From Thalassospiraceae bacterium (GTDB lineage Bacteria > Pseudomonadota > Alphaproteobacteria > Rhodospirillales > Magnetovibrionaceae): a stretch of DNA of 9,914 nucleotides. The DNA is taken from positions 1 to 9,914 of the forward strand of contig DAOWFT010000132.1 of the NCBI GenBank assembly GCA_030637845.1, in the 5' to 3' direction. Shown piece by piece: positions 1 to 7,097 of the stretch. The stretch's first letter is position 1. Each line of letters opens with the position of its first letter. The position numbers and the translations under genes were made by a program. The notes under the pieces are model-generated. The model was not told the DNA's origin, did not search any database, and worked only from the letters and a program-made list of their open reading frames with translations.

Positions 1-61
1 ATTGCATCTCGCCGATAGGCTGAGTTTATTGCATCTCGCCGATAGGCTGAGTTTATTGCAT
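1..61. repeat. 27-bp tandem repeat over the purC stop codon
   Basis: Two identical 27-bp units fill positions 1-27 and 28-54, followed by the first 7 bases of a third (55-61). On the minus strand the unit contains ATGCAATAA, so the purC stop (55-53) lies in the repeat. Because 27 is a multiple of three, each unit repeats the same in-frame stop. Each unit can also fold a small hairpin (8-24 and 35-51): CTC-A-GCC, loop TATC, GGC-GAG, which is 6 pairs with one bulged A. No T-run follows, so it is not a standard intrinsic terminator. The repeat lies exactly at the window edge. A real tandem duplication and an assembly artefact at a contig end are both possible. Confidence 0.9.
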
Positions 62-817
62 AGTATCTGAGCCGGGGACATCGCCGGGTCCGCTTTCGGG
101 CAGGATGCCAAGACGGCGAGCAACTTCTTGGTAGGCCTCTTCTACGTTGCCAAGGTCACGACGAAAACGGTCTTTATCTAGCTTTTCATCGGTGTTGATA
201 TCCCACAGGCGGCAATTATCTGGGCTAATTTCATCGGCCAGAACAATCCGCATTTCACCGTCTTCATAAAGGCGACCAAATTCCAGTTTGAAATCAACCA
301 ACCTGATGCCAATGCCAAGGAAAAGCCCGGTTAGGAAATCATTTGCCCTAAGCGACATGGTCATAATTTCATCAAGGTCAGAAGGCGAGGCCCAGCCAAA
401 TGCGGTGATGTGTTCTTCGGATATCATCGGATCATCCAATTCGTCGGATTTGTAATAATATTCGACGATGGATCGCGGCAGGGGCGTGCCTTCGGGCATA
501 TCAAAACGCTTGGCCAAAGAACCTGCAACAATATTTCTAATAACAACTTCAACCGGAATAATTTCAACTTCGCGTACCAACTGTTCGCGCATGTTAAGGC
601 GGCGAACAAAATGGGTAGGGATGGAAATCTCGCCCAGACGCATCATCAGGTATTCGGAAATGCGGTTATTGAGCACCCCCTTGCCGGTAATGGTGCCCTG
701 TTTTTTGTTGTTGAAAGCAGTGGCGTCGTCTTTGAAGTATTGGACAACGGTTCCCGGTTCTGGCCCTTCGAAAATTACCTTGGCCTTGCCTTCATAAAGC
801 TGTCTGCGTTTGGCCAT
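53..817 (-). CDS. purC: Phosphoribosylaminoimidazole-succinocarboxamide synthase (SAICAR synthetase)
   Basis: PurC joins CAIR and L-aspartate using ATP to give SAICAR in cytoplasmic de novo purine synthesis. The 254-residue product is full length and has the alphaproteobacterial form of the family. Visible features are the N-terminal nucleotide-binding strand LYEGKAKVIFEG (residues 7-18), the first family signature around 80-100 (VEIIPVEVVIRN...AGS), the second signature LVDFKLEFG (173-181), and DEISPDNCRLWD (195-206). The ATG at 817 is supported by a GGAG Shine-Dalgarno at 829-826, 8 bases upstream, and by the usual M-x-RRxLYEGKAK start. The gene ends inside the 27-bp tandem repeat. In related bacteria purS, purQ and purL follow purC; they would lie beyond the left edge. 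It is 159 bp downstream of the histidine kinase gene and probably has its own promoter. Confidence 0.97.
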   Translation of the reverse strand: MAKRRQLYEGKAKVIFEGPEPGTVVQYFKDDATAFNNKKQGTITGKGVLNNRISEYLMMRLGEISIPTHFVRRLNMREQLVREVEIIPVEVVIRNIVAGSLAKRFDMPEGTPLPRSIVEYYYKSDELDDPMISEEHITAFGWASPSDLDEIMTMSLRANDFLTGLFLGIGIRLVDFKLEFGRLYEDGEMRIVLADEISPDNCRLWDINTDEKLDKDRFRRDLGNVEEAYQEVARRLGILPESGPGDVPGSDTMQ

Positions 818-879
818 AAAAGTGGCTCCGATTATAGGGTTTTGCTTCTGCTATTTGAGCAGCCTCATAGGAAGTGCCT

Positions 880-908
880 GATATAGCAGTTAAGGCCGGG
901 CTCCACAA
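880..908 (-). promoter_or_regulatory. Weak candidate promoter of purC
   Basis: On the minus strand TTGTGG (908-903, -35-like) and TATATC (885-880, -10-like) are separated by 17 bp, upstream of purC in the 159-bp gap after the kinase gene. The matches to the sigma-70 consensus are only partial (3/6 and 4/6). It would give a leader of about 55 bases. Within that leader CTGCT and AGCAG (862-858 and 852-848) can form a 5-bp hairpin. A perfect TATAAT at 836-831 sits too close to the ribosome binding site to serve as the -10 box. Confidence 0.22.
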
Positions 909-976
909 CTAGGCTTGGCAGCATGTGGTTACAGCTTTGGCTGGTGGCCAAAAATTAGGCTTAGCCGGGGGAGGGT

Positions 977-2929
977 TCATGAAGGCCGGGGCGGCGAATC
1001 GGTGCGCTCAGCCGAAAAAATAACCGATACCGTGGTGCCTTCGCCAAGGGTAGAATCTATCCCGAGGCGGCCGTCATGTAATTCGACCAGCGCCTTGGTC
1101 AGGTGGAGCCCGAGCCCGACCCCCTCTTGGTCGCGGGTTAAAACATCGGCCAACTGGCCAAACGGTTCTAAGGCCCGGGGGATATCTTTCGCCGCCATGC
1201 CGATGCCGTTATCGATAATGTGGAACGCTATTTTCCCATCCTTGCCAACAACAACCGTTAATTCAACCGTGCCGCCATTTTGTGTGTATTTAATGGCGTT
1301 GGTAAGCAGGTTTATTAAAATCTGTTTTAGTTTTACCGTATCCACATATAACCGGGGCAAACCTTCGGGAATGTTTTCGCTAATCATTATCCCTTTTTCT
1401 TCGGACCGGGGATGGACAATCCGCATGCACGAACTGGTTACATTTGGTATGACAACGTATTCTTCATCCAAATCAACATTACCGGTTTCAATTTTTGAAA
1501 CGTCAAGGATATCTACCAGTATTTTAGAAAGATGCACCCCGGAATTTTTAATATCGCTGACATATTCCTTATAAGATGGATTGCCGAGCGGGCCTTTTAC
1601 TTCCATTAGCAGCATATCGGCAAAGCCGATAATCGCATTTAACGGGGTTCTTAGTTCATGGCTCATGGATGCCAAAAAATGAGACTTGGCGCTGTTGGCG
1701 TATTCCGCTTCTTCCTTTGACCTGAGCAGGCTTTCTTCCGTATTTTTACGTTCGGTAACATCTTCCTTGATGGCCATAAAATTTGTGATTTCTCCATCAG
1801 AGTTTTTGATTGGAGAAATGGAGGTGAGGTCCCAGTACGGGGTTCCATCCTTTTTTTTGTTAAGCATTTCACCGCGCCATGTACCACCGGATTTGATGGT
1901 GTTCCAAAGTTCACCATATTCCGACTTTTGCATTTTGCCGGACTTGAGAATACGTGGGTTAGCGCCAATAATTTCCTCAACGCTATAGCCGGTAATTTCG
2001 CAAAACCTAGGGTTTACATATTCTATTAATCCGTCGGTGCCAGTGATCATTATTGTTGTCGGGCTTTGTTCCACCGCCTGGGATAGCTTTCTTATCTGGG
2101 TCTCGGCTTTTCTTCTTATCTGTATTTCTTCGCGTAGGTCGGCAAAGGTATCAAGGTAGCGCCCGAAAAATGCGGCCGCCAATGTCATAAGAACCAAAAC
2201 CACCATAACCAGCGAAATTGCTATGCCCATTGCCATAGGGTGAAGAGTTACGCCGCTACCGCTTAATTCATCGCCGGGAAAGAAATTTACCGCCAACATC
2301 CCGGTGTAATGCATACCAGAAATCGATAGCCCCATCACCGCCGCCCGTACCGCTTCAGATATGTGGCTTGGGCGCTTGCCCGAGCGCTGTATCGCGAATT
2401 TGATGCCGATGGATAGCGTTGCTAAAATAATTGCAATTAATATGGAAAGGGCAAATATATAAGGGTCATAACGCATGAAGGCATCCATGCGTAACGCCGC
2501 CATGCCTGCATAATGCATGGTGCCCACGCCTAGGCCCATAATTGCCCCGCCCACAAGAAGTTGCGTCAGTGAAATTTGCTTTTGCCCAATCAGTGTCAGC
2601 GCAACCGCGGTGCCCAGTATTCCCGGCCCCATGGAAAGCACGGTTACAAGGGGGTCGTAGCTAATACCGCAGGGCAGGCTGAGCGCCAGCATGCCGATAA
2701 AATGCATTGACCACGCCCCGCCGCCCAGAACCAGCGATCCGGCGGTTATCCATGCCAATTTGATATAGAGCATCCGGGTTCCGGAAATTCTTTCCGCAAC
2801 GCGAAAGGCCGCATATGAGGAAAATATGGCCACAGCGATAGATGCCAGCACCAGCAATGGGTCGTAGTTGGTGGCGTACATATCTTGCAGGTTTGTTCCT
2901 GCATCGATGAAAGTGAGGTAGGGGGGCAA
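977..2929 (-). CDS. Membrane MHYT-PAS sensor histidine kinase
   Basis: The 650-residue product is a hybrid of a membrane sensor and a kinase core. Seven hydrophobic segments lie between about residues 24 and 256. Three of them carry the MHYT-domain motif: MHFIGM (75-80), MHYAGM (138-143) and MHYTGM (206-211). MHYT domains are proposed to bind a metal, possibly copper, and to sense a gas such as O2, CO or NO. A linker (about 258-285) leads to a PAS domain (about 283-395, with ITGTDGLIEYVNPRFCEITGY). A HisKA domain follows with phospho-acceptor His424 in SHELRTPL, then an ATPase domain with the N-box around N544, the G1 box DNGIGM (573-578), EPFGQL (588-593) and the G2 box GVGLGL (603-608). All catalytic boxes look intact. 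No receiver domain or response regulator is in view, so the partner is unknown. The TTG start at 2929 has AAGGA 10 bases upstream. An in-frame ATG at 2881 (Met17) is the alternative, and would remove only a short piece before the first membrane segment. Confidence 0.93.
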   Translation of the reverse strand: MPPYLTFIDAGTNLQDMYATNYDPLLVLASIAVAIFSSYAAFRVAERISGTRMLYIKLAWITAGSLVLGGGAWSMHFIGMLALSLPCGISYDPLVTVLSMGPGILGTAVALTLIGQKQISLTQLLVGGAIMGLGVGTMHYAGMAALRMDAFMRYDPYIFALSILIAIILATLSIGIKFAIQRSGKRPSHISEAVRAAVMGLSISGMHYTGMLAVNFFPGDELSGSGVTLHPMAMGIAISLVMVVLVLMTLAAAFFGRYLDTFADLREEIQIRRKAETQIRKLSQAVEQSPTTIMITGTDGLIEYVNPRFCEITGYSVEEIIGANPRILKSGKMQKSEYGELWNTIKSGGTWRGEMLNKKKDGTPYWDLTSISPIKNSDGEITNFMAIKEDVTERKNTEESLLRSKEEAEYANSAKSHFLASMSHELRTPLNAIIGFADMLLMEVKGPLGNPSYKEYVSDIKNSGVHLSKILVDILDVSKIETGNVDLDEEYVVIPNVTSSCMRIVHPRSEEKGIMISENIPEGLPRLYVDTVKLKQILINLLTNAIKYTQNGGTVELTVVVGKDGKIAFHIIDNGIGMAAKDIPRALEPFGQLADVLTRDQEGVGLGLHLTKALVELHDGRLGIDSTLGEGTTVSVIFSAERTDSPPRPS

Positions 2930-3064
2930 GTTATAATATTCCTTAATCGCTTTTTGTTATCAATATAGCATCATACTCGCCTTCATTAAAATTAAGTATG
3001 GGGAAGGTTGTAAAAAAACCGAAAAAGATAATCTTTTGCAAAAAATGTTAACTAAATACAGGCC

Positions 3065-3823
3065 TCAGCATATTGTCCGCCAGCCTATATTTCCCGGCCC
3101 GGGGTTTGAAAAAATCCAACGCAAGGATGGTTCATCAGGGCCTCTATCGGGCCCAGCAAGGGCAATAAGCGATGTGGATCTGGTTCCGAATCCGTCCATT
3201 TTTTCTGAATCTATGTTCATGGCGTCATGGGGGTTTTCGCTGGGGCTGTTAGCATTTGCCATAAGGTCTTGCCATTCGGCCCAATTATCTTGTTCCGGCT
3301 CGGGCGGGTGAGCTTTTTTAAAAAGCGGCAGGTAATGGGCTATGCGTTTGGAATTTATATCATTTAGGTCGTGGGCGGTTAACATGGAAACCCCATCTGG
3401 GATGGGGTGGGCCACAACCGATGCGGAGTTTTCTGTAAGGCTAAGCCAAAATGCATCACGCGCGTCTGCCACTACTAAATTAAATGGGCGGTAGGAATCG
3501 GGGTTTATTTCTAACAAGGCGTCTTTGGCCACACTGGCTTCGGCATGGTCTAAGGCTTCTAACACCAATTCACCCCGTGTGCGTTTATTTGGGGCCGGGC
3601 CCAGCGTTCCCGGGCGATTAAGCACGCCCGCCACAAGCCCGTAATCGTTCACCCCCAACCAGCTTCCGCCCGCACTTTCATCCAGCCCGGCTGTGGTTTC
3701 AGGGCGTTCAGGCCAATGCTTGGCCGGCCCTTTCCATGGCCTACCCACCATTTCATCGCGGTTGGCGGCCAGTATCAGGGGCCAGCGGTGGCCGGGGCGT
3801 CTTAGTATGACTGTGGTACACAT
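3065..3823 (-). CDS. TANGO2/NRDE family protein
   Basis: The 252-residue product belongs to the NRDE family (Pfam PF05742), the bacterial relatives of eukaryotic TANGO2. The family hallmark Asn-Arg-Asp-Glu is at residues 21-24 (ILAANRDE). It is preceded by MCT, with Cys2 in the position of the N-terminal nucleophile of Ntn-hydrolase-like folds. Further conserved stretches are GGSWLGVNDYG (52-62) and VAGVLNR (64-70). No signal peptide or membrane segment is seen, so it should be cytoplasmic. Eukaryotic TANGO2 has been linked to haem movement and lipid or CoA metabolism; the bacterial role is not settled and none is assigned here. The ATG at 3823 has a well placed AAGGA (3834-3830) 6 bases upstream. 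The gene ends 135 bp before the kinase gene on the same strand and is divergent from the DUF1476 gene. Confidence 0.9.
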   Translation of the reverse strand: MCTTVILRRPGHRWPLILAANRDEMVGRPWKGPAKHWPERPETTAGLDESAGGSWLGVNDYGLVAGVLNRPGTLGPAPNKRTRGELVLEALDHAEASVAKDALLEINPDSYRPFNLVVADARDAFWLSLTENSASVVAHPIPDGVSMLTAHDLNDINSKRIAHYLPLFKKAHPPEPEQDNWAEWQDLMANANSPSENPHDAMNIDSEKMDGFGTRSTSLIALAGPDRGPDEPSLRWIFSNPGPGNIGWRTIC

Positions 3824-3863
3824 ATAGTTTCCTTGTAGTTTCTTTGGGGGGCATTCCTACTTA

Positions 3864-3875
3864 AATAATATTATT
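3864..3875. repeat. AT-only 12-bp palindrome in divergent intergenic region
   Basis: AATAATATTATT is a perfect inverted repeat lying between the divergent TANGO2-family and DUF1476 genes, about 40 bp upstream of the TANGO2-family start codon. It could be an operator, or supply -10-like sequence to either strand. In AT-rich intergenic DNA it could equally be chance. Confidence 0.3.
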
Positions 3876-3948
3876 CAAAGATAACCCTTTTATTGGCTGT
3901 CTGGGGATGGCAATTTCACCTCGCCCATGAGAAAATAGGTAAAATAAT

Positions 3949-3984
3949 AACCACAACTAAAACCACAACCAAGACCACAACCTG
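3949..3984 (+). repeat. Three imperfect 12-bp tandem repeats in the DUF1476 leader
   Basis: Units at 3949-3960, 3961-3972 and 3973-3984 share the core ACCACAAC (aaccacaactaa, aaccacaaccaa, gaccacaacctg). The array ends where the GAGGA ribosome binding site of the downstream gene begins. The transcribed strand would be rich in A and C and poor in G, so it should be largely unstructured. It may act as a translation-enhancing leader, a protein or RNA binding stretch, or simply be a slippage product. Confidence 0.75.
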
Positions 3985-4000
3985 AGGATTAATTGTAGCT

Positions 4001-4366
4001 ATGGCCGATACATTTAACGAACGCGAAAAAAGCTTCGAAGCAAAACAGAAACTTGATGACGAGCTGCAATTCAAGGCCCAGTCACGCCGCAACAAGCTGG
4101 TTGGTCTGTGGGCCGCTGAAAAGCTGGGCATAACCGATGCCGATGCCGATGCATACGCCAAAACCGTGGTAATGGCCGACCTTGAAGAGCCGGGCATTGA
4201 GGACGTTATTCGCAAGGTTGTAGCAGATTTTTCTGAACGCAATATTGAAATTGATGAAAATGATATTCGCGCTGAGATGGACAAGCAAATGCAGGTAGCG
4301 GTTAAGCAGATATCGGGCGATTATCCCAATCCGCTTGGTGATGATCACGAAAAAGTCGGCGATTAA
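4001..4366 (+). CDS. DUF1476 protein, F1-ATPase zeta-type inhibitor subunit
   Basis: The 121-residue product matches the DUF1476 family, whose Paracoccus denitrificans member is the zeta subunit that blocks rotation of F1-ATPase in the hydrolysis direction. The N-terminal inhibitory segment is clear: FNEREKSFEAKQKLDDELQF (residues 5-24). It is followed by the conserved RRNKLVGLWAAEKLG (29-43) and DADAYAKTVVMADLEEPG (47-64). It has about 14 residues beyond the usual family length of about 105 (GDYPNPLGDDHEKVGD at the end), acidic and probably disordered. The start ATG at 4001 follows GAGGA (3984-3988) by 12 bases, a long spacing. It is the only plus-strand gene in the window and converges on purB with 2 bp between the stop codons. 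ATP synthase genes are not nearby, which is normal for this gene. Confidence 0.9.
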   Translation: MADTFNEREKSFEAKQKLDDELQFKAQSRRNKLVGLWAAEKLGITDADADAYAKTVVMADLEEPGIEDVIRKVVADFSERNIEIDENDIRAEMDKQMQVAVKQISGDYPNPLGDDHEKVGD

Positions 4367-4368
4367 TT

Positions 4369-5757
4369 TTAGCCAAACACCCGTTTGAAAATAGCATCGA
4401 CCCGTTTGGTGTGATAGCTGATGGAATCCTCGTTCAGTAGCTTTTCCAACGCACCAACATCCAACAGTTTTTTTAAGCCTTCATCGTGGGACAAGAAAAA
4501 GAACAAACGGTTGTCGTGTTCGGATGCTTCTTTTTCGACCGCGTCCAGTTGGGCTGGAACATCGGGGTTGTCGGGGTCGATGCCGAAACTTTTCCATACC
4601 CGCATGGCACCGCGCTGAACAATTTTATATGCATCTTCGCGTGATACGTCGTTTTGGGTTAAAAATAACAAAACCCGTTGGGCATCGTGGATGCCACCAA
4701 AATTATTTAGCTGGTCCATCATGTTTTCTGGATAAACAACCAGTTTTTCAATAACGCTCTTTAATCTTTTAAGCGCGAAATCAAGGGTAATGGTGCTGTC
4801 AGGGCCAATCATGCGTTCGACAGATGAATGCGAAATATCGCGTTCATGCCATAGCGCAACATTTTCCAATGCCGGAACCACAGCCATCCGCACAATGCGG
4901 GCAAGGCCGGTTAGGTTTTCGGTCAATATGGGGTTGCGCTTGTGCGGCATTGCGCTGGAGCCCTTTTGCCCGGGGGTAAAGTATTCTTGTGCTTCGCGAA
5001 CCTCGGTCCGTTGCAGATGCCTAATTTCGGTTGCAACGTTTTCTACGCTAGATGCGATTACGCCCAAGGTTGCAAAATAATGGGCGTGACGGTCACGCGG
5101 TATAACCTGGGTTGAAACTGGTTCCGGCGTTAGGCCCAGTTTTTTTGCAACATGTTCTTCAACCGCCGGATCGATGTTGGCAAATGTTCCAACCGCACCT
5201 GCTATGGCACAGGTGGCAATGTCTTTTCTTACCGCGATTAAACGTTCACGGTTGCGCTCAAACTCGGCATAAAAGCGCGCCATCTTAAGCCCGAACGTTG
5301 TCGGTTCGGCATGGATACCGTGGCTGCGACCAATGGTCGGCATCATTTTGGTTTCCATGGCACGGGCTTTTAACGCAACAAGCAAATCATCAATATCGGC
5401 TAGCAATAAATCAGCCGCTTGCATCATTTGCACCGAAAGGCAGGTATCTAAAACATCAGATGATGTCATCCCCTGATGAATAAAACGGGCCTCATCGCCA
5501 ACGTGTTCGGCTAGTTCGGTCAAAAATGCAATAACGTCGTGCTTGGTTTCAAGCTCTATTTCGTCTATCCGGGCAATGCGCTCGGGGGTGTATTCTTTGG
5601 CCCCTTTATCCCATACCGCCTTGGCCGCATTCTTGGGGATAACCCCCAAATCCGCCAGCGCATCACAGGCGTGGGCTTCAATTTCAAACCATATTCTAAG
5701 TTTATTGGCGGGCTCCCAAATATTGACCATATCGGGGCGGGAATAGCGCGGAATCAT
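4369..5757 (-). CDS. purB: Adenylosuccinate lyase
   Basis: PurB acts twice in purine synthesis: it splits SAICAR to AICAR and adenylosuccinate to AMP, releasing fumarate each time. The 462-residue product is full length for the bacterial class. It shows TSSD (98-101), GRSHGIHAEP (143-152) with the conserved active-site histidine region, and the fumarase/aspartase superfamily signature GSSAMPHKRNP (266-276) on the mobile catalytic loop with its serine. The start chosen is ATG at 5757 (MIPRYSRP, as in relatives), with GGAG at 5770-5767, 9 bases upstream. A TTG one codon earlier extends the frame but is unlikely to be used. It follows the MFS gene by 83 bp and converges with the DUF1476 gene, leaving no room for a terminator between their stops. 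Confidence 0.97.
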   Translation of the reverse strand: MIPRYSRPDMVNIWEPANKLRIWFEIEAHACDALADLGVIPKNAAKAVWDKGAKEYTPERIARIDEIELETKHDVIAFLTELAEHVGDEARFIHQGMTSSDVLDTCLSVQMMQAADLLLADIDDLLVALKARAMETKMMPTIGRSHGIHAEPTTFGLKMARFYAEFERNRERLIAVRKDIATCAIAGAVGTFANIDPAVEEHVAKKLGLTPEPVSTQVIPRDRHAHYFATLGVIASSVENVATEIRHLQRTEVREAQEYFTPGQKGSSAMPHKRNPILTENLTGLARIVRMAVVPALENVALWHERDISHSSVERMIGPDSTITLDFALKRLKSVIEKLVVYPENMMDQLNNFGGIHDAQRVLLFLTQNDVSREDAYKIVQRGAMRVWKSFGIDPDNPDVPAQLDAVEKEASEHDNRLFFFLSHDEGLKKLLDVGALEKLLNEDSISYHTKRVDAIFKRVFG

Positions 5758-5789
5758 CAAACATTTCTCCGGTGGGTTGATATGCGAGT

Positions 5790-5819
5790 TCTATACAGGT
5801 TTTTTCATCAACCTGCCAG
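5790..5819 (-). promoter_or_regulatory. Candidate purB promoter overlapping a small inverted repeat
   Basis: On the minus strand CTGGCA (5819-5814) and TATAGA (5795-5790) lie 18 bp apart, each matching 4 of 6 consensus bases. The predicted transcript start is about 12 bases upstream of the purB ribosome binding site. The spacer is largely occupied by an inverted repeat, CAGGTT and AACCTG (5815-5810 and 5801-5796) around an 8-base loop. This could be an operator. No T-run follows the inverted repeat, so it does not look like an intrinsic terminator for the upstream MFS gene. Confidence 0.3.
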
Positions 5820-5840
5820 TATTTGCGGCTATTTTTTGGC

Positions 5841-7094
5841 TTAAAGCTTAACCGTTTTTCCGCCTTTTTGATAGGCGACGTACCAGCCGAGGGCCGTTAG
5901 TTGGAGCATCATCAACATCGCAAAAGCCCAAGCGTAGCCATCGGGGTTGTAGCCGCCATCTGCGCCTATGGGCCAAAGGTCGATAATAACCCCGGTGGCC
6001 CATTGCCCGGCAAAGGCCATTATGAAAGCCAGAACGTTAATGCCGGTATTAACCCGCCCGGCCAGATGGTGGGGAAACGATTGCGATAATGCGGCATAGG
6101 CAATAATGCCGCTGGTGCCAAAAAACCCAAATGCCATCCATATGCCAACCGCCCATTCAATTGGTTGTGTCACCAGCACCGCCTGTACGATGGTGAACGA
6201 TACCATTCCAAACAAGCTAACCGTCATTGGACGAACACCATAAATCTTGCTTAGGCGTTCAGATAAAACCCCCCAAAAGAAAAATCCAAAAATCATTGAA
6301 CACGCTATTAAAAATAAACCAACCGCCACATCATCACGGGCCATGCCCGCCACATCACGTAGCCATGGCCCCGACCATAAAGATTGGGTCGCAAGAAATG
6401 TTGCTTGGCTCATAACCGTAATGGGTGCAACTCGCCAGAAAAGCGGGCTAGAAAAAACTGATCCTACACCCTTTATCGCGTCCTTCAGCCTGGCGTTGCC
6501 TTCTTTGTGTTTGCCATCGGGGACTATGAAAAAAATCATGAACGCCACTACAAGCGTTGCTAGCGCCAACAGCCAAAAAACCCCGCGCCAGTCGGTTATG
6601 GTTAAAAGCATTTCAACTGGCTGGGTTGCGGCCAGTGCGCCCAGGCCACCGGCCATTAATTGAAAACCATTTACCAGTGGTAGTTTTTCTTTGGGAAACC
6701 ACATGACGTATGCCTTGAACGATGCCATCAGGCAGGCAGACACCCCAAAACCGATAAGCCCACGGGCAATTATTAACCCCGGTATATTTTCGGCCACTGC
6801 AAAAAATGCCGCGCCCAGGGATGCAAATAGTAAAAGAACAGCTTCGACCCGACGCGGGCCATAATGGTCAAGCAATATTCCCAGCGGTAATTGAAATGCG
6901 GCAAAACTTAAAAAATACGCACTGGTTAAAAGCCCCAATGCATTTGCATTTAGGCCAAGGTCAAGAACAAGATCGGGTGCAATTACCGCATTGACCGTGC
7001 GATAGGTATAGGAAAGAAAATATCCCAACGCGAACGGGGTAAAAACCCTAAGCACAATTATGGGTGAAAGTGGGGGCGTGGCGGGGGAGGTCAA
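5841..7094 (-). CDS. Major facilitator superfamily transporter, substrate unknown
   Basis: The 417-residue product has twelve hydrophobic segments in two groups of six, split by a charged cytoplasmic loop around residues 195-215 (PDGKHKEGNARLKDAIKG). The MFS loop 2-3 signature is present as GILLDHYGPRR (72-82), and a weaker second-half counterpart (GVLSERLSKIYGVRP) lies after segment 8. This places it in the inner membrane as a proton-coupled or facilitative carrier; the substrate cannot be read from the sequence. The frame opens with TTG at 7094, only 3 bases after the radC stop. GAAGG, 13 bases upstream inside the end of radC, is the only Shine-Dalgarno candidate, which suggests translation coupled to radC. 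A GTG at residue 14 is a less likely start because it would fall at the edge of the first membrane segment. Confidence 0.9.
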   Translation of the reverse strand: MTSPATPPLSPIIVLRVFTPFALGYFLSYTYRTVNAVIAPDLVLDLGLNANALGLLTSAYFLSFAAFQLPLGILLDHYGPRRVEAVLLLFASLGAAFFAVAENIPGLIIARGLIGFGVSACLMASFKAYVMWFPKEKLPLVNGFQLMAGGLGALAATQPVEMLLTITDWRGVFWLLALATLVVAFMIFFIVPDGKHKEGNARLKDAIKGVGSVFSSPLFWRVAPITVMSQATFLATQSLWSGPWLRDVAGMARDDVAVGLFLIACSMIFGFFFWGVLSERLSKIYGVRPMTVSLFGMVSFTIVQAVLVTQPIEWAVGIWMAFGFFGTSGIIAYAALSQSFPHHLAGRVNTGINVLAFIMAFAGQWATGVIIDLWPIGADGGYNPDGYAWAFAMLMMLQLTALGWYVAYQKGGKTVKL

Positions 7095-7097
7095 TTT

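Noticed and set aside
1..61. CRISPR array
   Set aside because: The units are directly adjacent with no spacers, so it is a simple tandem repeat.
831..836. Perfect TATAAT on the minus strand upstream of purC
   Set aside because: Transcription from it would begin at or after the purC GGAG ribosome binding site, and no fitting -35 element is seen at 16-18 bp. It is probably chance.
410..886. Plus-strand open frame of 158 codons opposite purC
   Set aside because: It is antisense to a well supported purC and has no recognisable motif or ribosome binding site.
848..889. Mutually exclusive hairpins in the purC leader (CTGCTAT with ATAGCAG, or CTGCT with AGCAG), suggesting an attenuator or riboswitch
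   Set aside because: The stems are only 5-7 bp, there is no T-run terminator, no known purine riboswitch core is visible, and the outer arm may lie in the promoter rather than the transcript.
933..955. Inverted repeat TTTGGC-TGGTG-GCCAAA after the kinase gene as a terminator
   Set aside because: The stem is short and no T-run follows on either strand in the needed place.
915..1574. Long plus-strand open frame of 219 codons opposite the kinase gene
   Set aside because: It is antisense to a gene with full domain support, has a low-complexity Ser/Arg-rich translation, and matches no recognised family. It is a shadow of codon use.
3916..4284. Minus-strand frame with a valine-rich tail, looking like a small membrane protein
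   Set aside because: The valine run is the reverse translation of the 12-bp ACCACAAC repeats, and the rest is antisense to the clear DUF1476 gene.
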